Positions 58,527 to 64,000 of a DNA stretch of 64,000 nt are shown piece by piece. Made by a program: the position numbers and the translations under genes. The DNA lies in assembly GCA_035574295.1 (NCBI GenBank), contig DATLYX010000049.1, positions 1 through 64,000 of the forward strand, written 5' to 3'. Source of the stretch: PNAI01 sp035574295 (GTDB taxonomy: Bacteria; Pseudomonadota; Alphaproteobacteria; Rhizobiales; Xanthobacteraceae). Every line of letters begins with the position of its first letter. Within the stretch, counting starts at the first letter, position 1. A model generated the notes under the pieces. That model did no database searches, was not told the DNA's origin, and worked only from the letters and a program-made list of their open reading frames with translations.

Positions 58527-58787
58527 AGTATAATTCTGCGGAGCCGGAACATGCGCCGCGGAGCGTCGTAGTCGTAGGTTGTGTCGCAGGCCAGTTCATG
58601 CCCCAGTCACCAAACCTCGCGCAGTGCAAACGTCAGCTTGCGGCGGCGCGAGGTAGCTTTTTGGTAAATTAACTTGAATAAGAAATTATTTGCGAGCTTG
58701 GCTACGAAAAACTTAAGGCCTTAGCTACGATACTGAAGCGACGCGAGCGTACCGACATTCGAATTCTCGTACCAGGGAACCAGCACC

Positions 58788-59627
58788 GTGCGCACAAGTA
58801 ATCTGCTCATTCTCGCTGCGGCCATCGTGATGGGTGCAATCGCCGCGTTCATGGCGCGCGCGGTCATCCAAGGCCAGACGCAGCCGTCATCGCCCACCAT
58901 GACCATCGTGGTGGCATCGGCGCCGCTCGAGATCGGCGTCGCCATTCCCGAAAACAAAATCACCGAGATTGCTTGGCCGGCGCAAAATCTTCCGGAAGGC
59001 GCCTTCGCCACCAAGAAGGATTTTTTGAAGGACGGCCCGCGCATTGCGCTGCAGCCGATTGCGCGCAACGAGCCGCTGCTGCGCTCCAAGGTCGGCGTGG
59101 CGGGGCAGGGCGGTCTGCTCTCGACGCTGCTCGATAAGGACAAGCGCGCGGTCACCGTGCGCGTCGATGACGTGAGCGGCGTTGCCGGCTTCGTGCAGCC
59201 GAACAGCCGTGTCGACATCGCCCTGATCCGCAGCAATCAAAGCGGCGAGAGCTACTCCAACATCATCCTGCAGAACGTCAAAGTGCTCGCCATCGACCAG
59301 GTGACCGGCGTGGTGCCGGACCGTCCGGCCATGCTTGCGCGCGCAGTCACCCTCGAGGTCACGACCGAGGAGGCGCAAAAAGTTCTGCTGGCGGAAAAGA
59401 TCGGGCGGCTGTCGCTGATCCTGCGGCAACCGGGCGAGGCGAACGACAACACCGCGCGCCGCATCACCGAGCGCGACTTAAGCAGCATCCCATTGGGTCC
59501 GGTCAAGGCCGAGGCTGCGTCCGCGGAAGCGCCGCCGCCGCCCCCGCGGTCGGACAATACCACCGTGATCATCGTGCGGGGGTCCAAGCCTGAGGAGTAC
59601 TTGGTGAAAAGTGCTACCGAACGGTAG
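58788..59627 (+). CDS. cpaB: Flp pilus assembly protein CpaB/RcpC
   Basis: The 279-residue product has an N-terminal membrane segment (NLLILAAAIVMGAIAAFMAR) and then a SAF-like domain (IVVASAPLEIGVAIPENKIT, AWPAQNLPEGAFATKKDFLK). An RcpC-type domain follows with VDDVSGVAGFVQPNSRVDI and PDRPAMLARAVTLEVTTEEA. CpaB sits in the periplasm and helps assemble the CpaC secretin. The GTG start at 58788 is used since no nearby ATG fits. It is 131 bases before cpaC. Confidence 0.93.
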   Translation: MRTSNLLILAAAIVMGAIAAFMARAVIQGQTQPSSPTMTIVVASAPLEIGVAIPENKITEIAWPAQNLPEGAFATKKDFLKDGPRIALQPIARNEPLLRSKVGVAGQGGLLSTLLDKDKRAVTVRVDDVSGVAGFVQPNSRVDIALIRSNQSGESYSNIILQNVKVLAIDQVTGVVPDRPAMLARAVTLEVTTEEAQKVLLAEKIGRLSLILRQPGEANDNTARRITERDLSSIPLGPVKAEAASAEAPPPPPRSDNTTVIIVRGSKPEEYLVKSATER

Positions 59628-59770
59628 CCTTTGGCCGGGGGTGATGATAAGCCGGTTCAATTGCTGATCGAGGAGGCCTAAGCGCAACGACCGGCAAGAC
59701 GACGCACGGGAAAATCCCGGGCGGTACAAAATAAATGTCCGGCGCATAGCCGGCGACAGTGGGGGTTTAT

Positions 59771-61411
59771 ATGTCAAGCAGGTGGGGCGCTCGCGTCAGC
59801 GAGAGACAATCGGCGCGGCGAAAGGGGCGGCCGTTGAACGGCGGGAAGCTGGCACTCGGTTGTGCGGCTGCGGCCGGCCTCATCGGATTGCTTGTCCATG
59901 CATTGATCGGATCGCAGCCGGTTTCGGCGCAATCGCGCACCCAGGCGCAGCCGCAGGTGCTGGCGCAAACGTCGGCGCAGGCCCAGGCGCGCCGCATGCA
60001 GCTCCAGGCGCAGGCCCAGAGCGAGACCGACTTGATTCGCCGCGTCACCGTGGTGATCAACAAATCCCGCACGATTCGCTTCGACCAGCCGTTCGAGAAG
60101 GCCGTGGTGGGCGCCCCCGACATCGTCGATGCGCTGCCCACCAACAACCAAACCCTCTACGTGCAGGGCAAGAAGGCCGGCACCACCAATGTATCGGTGT
60201 TCGATTCGACTGGACGCCTGATCGAGGTACTCGATATCGACGTGGTCGTGGACGCCGCCTACTTGCAGAGCCGGATCCGCAGCATTCCCGGCGCCGGCGG
60301 CATCGTTGTGAGCGGCAGCGGTGAACACGTCGTGCTAAGCGGCGTTGCCGCCGACGCGGTTGCCGCCGATCGCGCGGTGCAGACCGTGCAGGCGTTCTAT
60401 CCGAAGGCGCCGGTCGTCAACACCATGCGCATCGCCGCCGCCTCGAGCCAGCAGGTGATGCTCAAGGTGCAGTTTCTGGAGGTGAGCCGCGACGCGCAGC
60501 GCGCGTTGGGCGTGAACCTCTACATGACGTCGTCGGCCAGCGGCAACCGAGGCTTTTCAACGGGAGTTGATCGCCCCACCATTACGCCGTCCGCCGGCAT
60601 TCCGGTGTTTCAGACCGTAGCGGGTGCGGCTGGCGCGGCAAATGCGCCGTTCGGTGTTTTTCTTGCCAACGTTGTCAATCAAGGCACGCGGGTGGATGCG
60701 ATGGTCACGGCGCTGGAGACGCAAGGGCTGGTGCGCCGCCTTGCGGAACCGACGCTGATCGCCTTGTCCGGCGATTCGGCGAGCTTCCATGCCGGCGGCG
60801 AGTTCCCGGTACCGGTGCCGCAGCCCGGTGCGGGCGGCGGCGCCACGACCTTCACCATTGAATTCAAGAAGTTCGGTGTGGAGCTGGCGTTCACGCCCAC
60901 GGTGTTGTCCAACGGCATGATCAATCTGCGCCTCGTGCCGTCGGTCAGCGAGCTCGATTTCAGCACCGGCGTCACGATCCTCGGGACCAGCGTTCCCGGT
61001 CTGACCAGCCGCGAGGCGCGCACCACGGTCGAGTTGCGCGACGGCCAGAGTTTTGCGATCGCCGGCCTGCTGCAGACACGCGGCCGCCGCAACGTCTCGC
61101 AGCTCCCCTGGATCGGTTCGGTGCCCGTGCTCGGCACCCTGTTCCGCAGCGCCCAGTTCCAGGAGAACGAGACCGACCTTGTGGTGATCGTGACCCCGCA
61201 TCTTGTGGCGCCGACCACGCCCGAGCAGCGGCTCGCCACACCCTTTGACCAGCGCCTGCCGAGCAACGATCTCGACTTCTTCCTGCTCGGGCAGATGGAG
61301 CTGCGCAAGCGCTATACCGACTACGTCACCAGCGGCGGCAACCTGCAGGGGCCCTATGGCCACATGATCCGCGCCGAACCGCCCGCGGCCGGCGCGCCAT
61401 CGCGGAGGTAG
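59771..61411 (+). CDS. cpaC: Tad pilus outer-membrane secretin CpaC/RcpA
   Basis: The 546-residue product starts at the ATG at 59771 with GGGGG upstream; a GTG at 59759 would add four residues. It has a basic N-terminus, a hydrophobic signal segment (LALGCAAAAGLIGLLVHALI), a pilus-N domain (PFEKAVVGAPDIVDALPTNN) and a BON/POTRA-like part. The secretin core contains VTALETQGLVRRLAEPTLIA, SGDSASFHAGGEFPVPVPQ and LVVIVTPHLVAP. It forms the pore for the Flp pilus. Confidence 0.94.
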   Translation: MSSRWGARVSERQSARRKGRPLNGGKLALGCAAAAGLIGLLVHALIGSQPVSAQSRTQAQPQVLAQTSAQAQARRMQLQAQAQSETDLIRRVTVVINKSRTIRFDQPFEKAVVGAPDIVDALPTNNQTLYVQGKKAGTTNVSVFDSTGRLIEVLDIDVVVDAAYLQSRIRSIPGAGGIVVSGSGEHVVLSGVAADAVAADRAVQTVQAFYPKAPVVNTMRIAAASSQQVMLKVQFLEVSRDAQRALGVNLYMTSSASGNRGFSTGVDRPTITPSAGIPVFQTVAGAAGAANAPFGVFLANVVNQGTRVDAMVTALETQGLVRRLAEPTLIALSGDSASFHAGGEFPVPVPQPGAGGGATTFTIEFKKFGVELAFTPTVLSNGMINLRLVPSVSELDFSTGVTILGTSVPGLTSREARTTVELRDGQSFAIAGLLQTRGRRNVSQLPWIGSVPVLGTLFRSAQFQENETDLVVIVTPHLVAPTTPEQRLATPFDQRLPSNDLDFFLLGQMELRKRYTDYVTSGGNLQGPYGHMIRAEPPAAGAPSRR

Positions 61412-61413
61412 AA

Positions 61414-61764
61414 ATGACGACCATCGGCCGCCTGACTCGAATTCTGCTGCTGACGGCGCTCGGCGCCGGCCTTGCCGGATGCATCCATCTCGAGGATTCG
61501 ATCACCCAGTACACCGAGCGCAGCGACAAGGTGGTGCTGAGCACCGGCAACGCCAAGGACGCCAACGTCGCCATGCACATGATCGATCCCTGGCCGCGCT
61601 CCTCGGCGGATCGCCGCCTCCCGGCGGAGGGCCAGCGCATGGTCGGCGCCGTCGAGCGCTACCGCGACCCGAACAAGCAGCCCCCGCAACCGCCGCGCAT
61701 CACGCCGCCGCAGGTGCAGGGCGCGGGAACAAGCGCAAGCGGCAGCACCACGGCAGGACGATAG
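61414..61764 (+). CDS. Small lipoprotein of the Tad locus (CpaD-like position)
   Basis: The 116-residue product has a lipoprotein signal peptide with lipobox LAGC (Cys near residue 23). A conserved-looking core follows (DKVVLSTGNAKDANVAMHMI, then DPWPRSSADRRLPAEGQRMV) and a proline-rich tail. The size and location just two bases after cpaC match the short pilus-associated lipoproteins of Hyphomicrobiales, which occupy the place of CpaD. No CpaD signature is seen, so the role is inferred from position. Confidence 0.75.
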   Translation: MTTIGRLTRILLLTALGAGLAGCIHLEDSITQYTERSDKVVLSTGNAKDANVAMHMIDPWPRSSADRRLPAEGQRMVGAVERYRDPNKQPPQPPRITPPQVQGAGTSASGSTTAGR

Positions 61765-62326
61765 TCGGCCGGCTGAGCAATTGTCCGGAAATTGCTCCGA
61801 TAGTGCGCTGTGCTGGCTTGTCCTGAACGTAAGACCGCCGCGCCAGAGATACATCCGTTGCCGTCATCCTGAAGGTAGCGCATTTTCCGTTTGAGCTGAA
61901 TCGCTCTCAACTTCCGTTCGTCCCTGCGAAAGCGGGGACCTCGCTGCCGCACACTGATGCTGCCTGGTTTCCCGCTGGAGTTTACCCCGACTTGATCGGG
62001 GGCAGGAATGAGCGGATGTGGGTCAATCGAAACGGAACATGCACTCTAGCGTGATGAGATGAGGGCGGCATGTCCCGGACGCGGTGCAGCGTGAGCGCGA
62101 CAGCGCGAACGGCGCAGCGCTGATCCGGGACCGCCAAGGGCGATGCCGCACAGCGCCGTGCAGCGGTGACAATTTTCCGCGTTGATATCATCCTTCGATG
62201 GAGCGACTTCCGCGGGCGCCAGGGCCGCTCCGGATCGCGACTATCTTGGAACGTCTGACTGGATAATACCGGACCGCAAAATAGCGGGGCCGCTGGAGGC
62301 GACCCCTGAAAGCGGCTACCGCGCGG
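61765..62326. other. Gap between Tad lipoprotein and tadG: repeats only
   Basis: No gene is supported. It holds mosaic intergenic repeats: TCCCTGCGAAAGCGGGGA (61921-61938), a CCCCGA-CTTGA-TCGGGG palindrome (61985-62001) and the reversed inverted-end element at 62072-62131. It may contain a transcription terminator for the cpa genes, but no clear one is visible. Confidence 0.5.
62072..62131 (-). repeat. Reversed copy of the GTCCCGGAT repeat element
   Basis: Read on the minus strand it has the same left border CCCTTGGCGGTCCCGGATCA as the 29.36-kb copy and ends GCACCGCGTCCGGGAC. Its interior differs from the other copies. Length is 60 bp. Confidence 0.7.
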
Positions 62327-63835
62327 TCACCACACCAGCCGGTGCGGCATCGTCGCGCAGATCTTGGACATGAACTCCTGCAACTGGTCGGCATTGGGCG
62401 TCGTCAGGTCGAATTCGAGACCTCTGCCACGCCGCAGCGAGCGCATAAAATTGGCGCCCTGAATGTAATTTTGGCTGGTCTGCGAAGCGCTGCTGTAGAA
62501 GATAGTGAATATGTCGATGTCGCCTTTCTCGTACGCTTCCTGCGCCTTTTTCTGGGCATCACCTTCTAGATTTGGCCGTATACTTCCATTTGCATTTGTT
62601 CCACCGTCGCAGCGACCCTGTCCACTATTGAGATTTCCACAATTGGCTGCCTGCGGCAGGCCGTCGCTGACGATGATCATGGCGCGCCGCGAGCCGGGCG
62701 GATCGCCCGAATATTGGCACCTGCCGCCCGATTCATCCGGGCACAATTGCGAAAATGCCGATTTCATTCCATAGTATTGGTTGGTTGTAATGCCAAAATT
62801 AGAGCCCGGGCTGTAGTTTTCGATCCCTAGGGTGGGATGGTAGCCAGTGTAGGCGCCGTTGAAAGTGCATAGGGGCATGCCGGGCGTTTCACCGGAGCTG
62901 TTGCACAATTTGATGCCCGCATTTTGATTGGTAGGCGGATCGCCGATGTTGTCCCGCACGGTGGCATAGCCCTGACCATATGCGCTGACATCGACCGGTT
63001 CCTGGTAGGTTGGTATGGAAGGATTGACCAGACAGTTGGGGCCCGAGCATCCAGCAAACAACGTAACGCCCATCTTGGAGCCTGGCGATGCATACTGATG
63101 CATGCAATCGAGCAGCAGGCGATTGGCCTGCTTCATTTTTGTCAGCTCCGACTGCGCAAGCGACCGGGTGATATCCTGCACGATCACCACGTTCCACGTC
63201 GGCGCCGCGCCGTTGGGACCGAGCCCGAACACCGCTATCGCCGTCGCGCTGACGTCGAACGATCCGAAACCGAAAGTCTGCGCGAGCGTAAGCGACAGCG
63301 GGTTGCCGTTCGCGGCAGCCATGCGTGTTGTCACTTTCACCGCATTGCAATTGGCGGTTCCCGACGGGAACGAATAGTTGATGCACAAGCCGCCCGGTGC
63401 CGGCCCAGGCTCGAAACAGTTTTCGCCGCCGGCCGCGCATCCGTCGGTCCATTTGCCGACCACCACATCCGCAGCCCGCAGCACGGTGCCGTAGCGCGAC
63501 ACCGGCAGATTCCTGTCGACATAGACCTTCGCCAAGTCGCAGGAGCCGGTGTACTGAACAGCGGAGTTGGGGGCACTGCCGTCCGCAATGGTGCAGGCGG
63601 AATTGTCAGGCAGCTTGTACGTGGCCGCCAGCGCCGCCGCTTCCGCAGCCGCCTGCAATTTATTCCGGACCCAAAGCACATATGACATATCCACCGCCAG
63701 CGTCGTGATGCCGACGAAGAACGGGAAATAAATCGTGAGCGCGATCAGCGCCGCTCCGCGTTCGTTGCGCAGCAACCGCCGCAGCAATCGCCCAACCGAG
63801 GACAGAATTCGAGTCTGAATTTCCCGCTTCATCAC
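62327..63835 (-). CDS. TadG-family pilus protein with von Willebrand A-like domain
   Basis: The 502-residue product has the TadE/G N-terminus: RNERGAALIALTIYFPFFVG with a hydrophobic segment, then the VWVRNKLQAAAEAAALAAT-like stretch VLWVRNKLQAAAEAAALAAT. A VWA-like region from about 220 has VVIVQDITRSLAQSEL, in which DITRS replaces the DxSxS MIDAS sequence. The C-terminal half shows many cysteines (CMHQ, CSGPNC, CPDESGGRC), unusual for the family. It is coded on the opposite strand from flp-cpaBC and is followed upstream by a TadE/G-like partial gene. Confidence 0.85.
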   Translation of the reverse strand: MMKREIQTRILSSVGRLLRRLLRNERGAALIALTIYFPFFVGITTLAVDMSYVLWVRNKLQAAAEAAALAATYKLPDNSACTIADGSAPNSAVQYTGSCDLAKVYVDRNLPVSRYGTVLRAADVVVGKWTDGCAAGGENCFEPGPAPGGLCINYSFPSGTANCNAVKVTTRMAAANGNPLSLTLAQTFGFGSFDVSATAIAVFGLGPNGAAPTWNVVIVQDITRSLAQSELTKMKQANRLLLDCMHQYASPGSKMGVTLFAGCSGPNCLVNPSIPTYQEPVDVSAYGQGYATVRDNIGDPPTNQNAGIKLCNSSGETPGMPLCTFNGAYTGYHPTLGIENYSPGSNFGITTNQYYGMKSAFSQLCPDESGGRCQYSGDPPGSRRAMIIVSDGLPQAANCGNLNSGQGRCDGGTNANGSIRPNLEGDAQKKAQEAYEKGDIDIFTIFYSSASQTSQNYIQGANFMRSLRRGRGLEFDLTTPNADQLQEFMSKICATMPHRLVW

Positions 63836-63866
63836 GCTCCCCCTGCGGTTGGCGGCGTTCTCTGTC

Positions 63867-64000
63867 TTACGGGCAGGCCGTATCCTGGCGCATGCGCACC
63901 GCGATCACGAGCTGCTGGCCGGTGAAAAGACCCATGTAGTTGACGAGGGACGCCGCCGCAGCGTCGACTCTTACTTCCACTGATACATCCTGCTGTTTTG
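63867..64000 (-). CDS. TadE/TadG-like pilus protein, C-terminal part (truncated by window edge)
   Basis: The minus-strand frame from the window end reads ...KQQDVSVEVRVDAAAASLVN, then YMGLFTGQQLVIAVRMRQDT and ACP, and stops at 63867-63869, 31 bases before tadG. This ends like TadE-type minor pilins, and its position directly upstream of tadG on the same strand supports that. Only the last 44 residues are visible. Confidence 0.6.
   Translation of the reverse strand, partial: KQQDVSVEVRVDAAAASLVNYMGLFTGQQLVIAVRMRQDTACP

Overview
The window is high-GC DNA with closely packed genes, many four-base ATGA overlaps, and gene families typical of Alphaproteobacteria. Examples are an aapJQMP general amino-acid ABC transporter, a DUF2336 protein, a tandem cold-shock-domain protein, a free-standing NDUFS4-type complex I subunit, a Tad/Flp pilus locus, and dispersed small palindromic repeats. 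Together these point to the Hyphomicrobiales, probably near the Nitrobacteraceae/Xanthobacteraceae. This placement is inferred from gene content, because no rRNA is present. There is no CRISPR array, no complete insertion sequence and no prophage.

Layout. 0-10.4 kb: the 3' part of recJ, then mostly secreted wall- and protein-cleaving enzymes on the minus strand (S8 protease, GH25 lysozyme-like protein with a repeat-rich tail, MltB-type transglycosylase, M23 peptidase), interrupted by one 4,5-dihydroxyphthalate decarboxylase-like gene. 10.5-22.7 kb: tRNA-Arg(TCG); small membrane proteins; an acetate-type sodium symporter with its DUF4212 subunit, divergent from a gene pair that includes a DnaQ-CBS-DUF294 fusion; DUF488; tRNA-Glu; glyoxalase I divergent from a sirtuin; a double cold-shock protein; DUF192; tRNA-Pro; NDUFS4-like; and an EAL protein with a degenerate receiver. 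22.8-29.2 kb: an eight-gene catabolic island (RidA, two cupins, class II aldolase, two acyl-CoA-dehydrogenase-fold flavoproteins, isochorismatase-type hydrolase, FAH-family hydrolase). This is the best candidate for an undescribed pathway. 29.2-29.7 kb holds mobile-type small repeats.

30.3-39.9 kb: tRNA-Arg(TCT), a thioester alpha-2-macroglobulin overlapping its usual partner PBP1C, and a GT39 glycosyltransferase. 39.9-49.8 kb: amino-acid and sulfur metabolism (cystathionine beta-lyase, aapJQMP, persulfide dioxygenase-rhodanese fusion, 3-mercaptopyruvate sulfurtransferase, AlaX, cysteine synthase). 50.1-51.3 kb: a membrane GGDEF cyclase. 51.4-52.05 kb: a tandem array of 191/192-bp repeats containing 63-bp elements with inverted ends. 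Related elements lie at 29.4 and 62.1 kb.

52.1-57.6 kb: a DapA-type aldolase paired with 3-hydroxyanthranilate 3,4-dioxygenase, DUF2336, a Bug/TctC binding protein, DUF3175, a VOC protein and an M24 peptidase-like protein. 57.6-64.0 kb: a Tad pilus segment made of an AT-rich regulatory region with several dyads, the flp pilin with terminators, cpaB, cpaC and a lipoprotein, then tadG and a partial TadE/G gene on the opposite strand. No TadA, TadB, TadC, CpaE or prepilin peptidase gene lies in view.

Functions are assigned from motifs read by eye and family knowledge. No database search was run.
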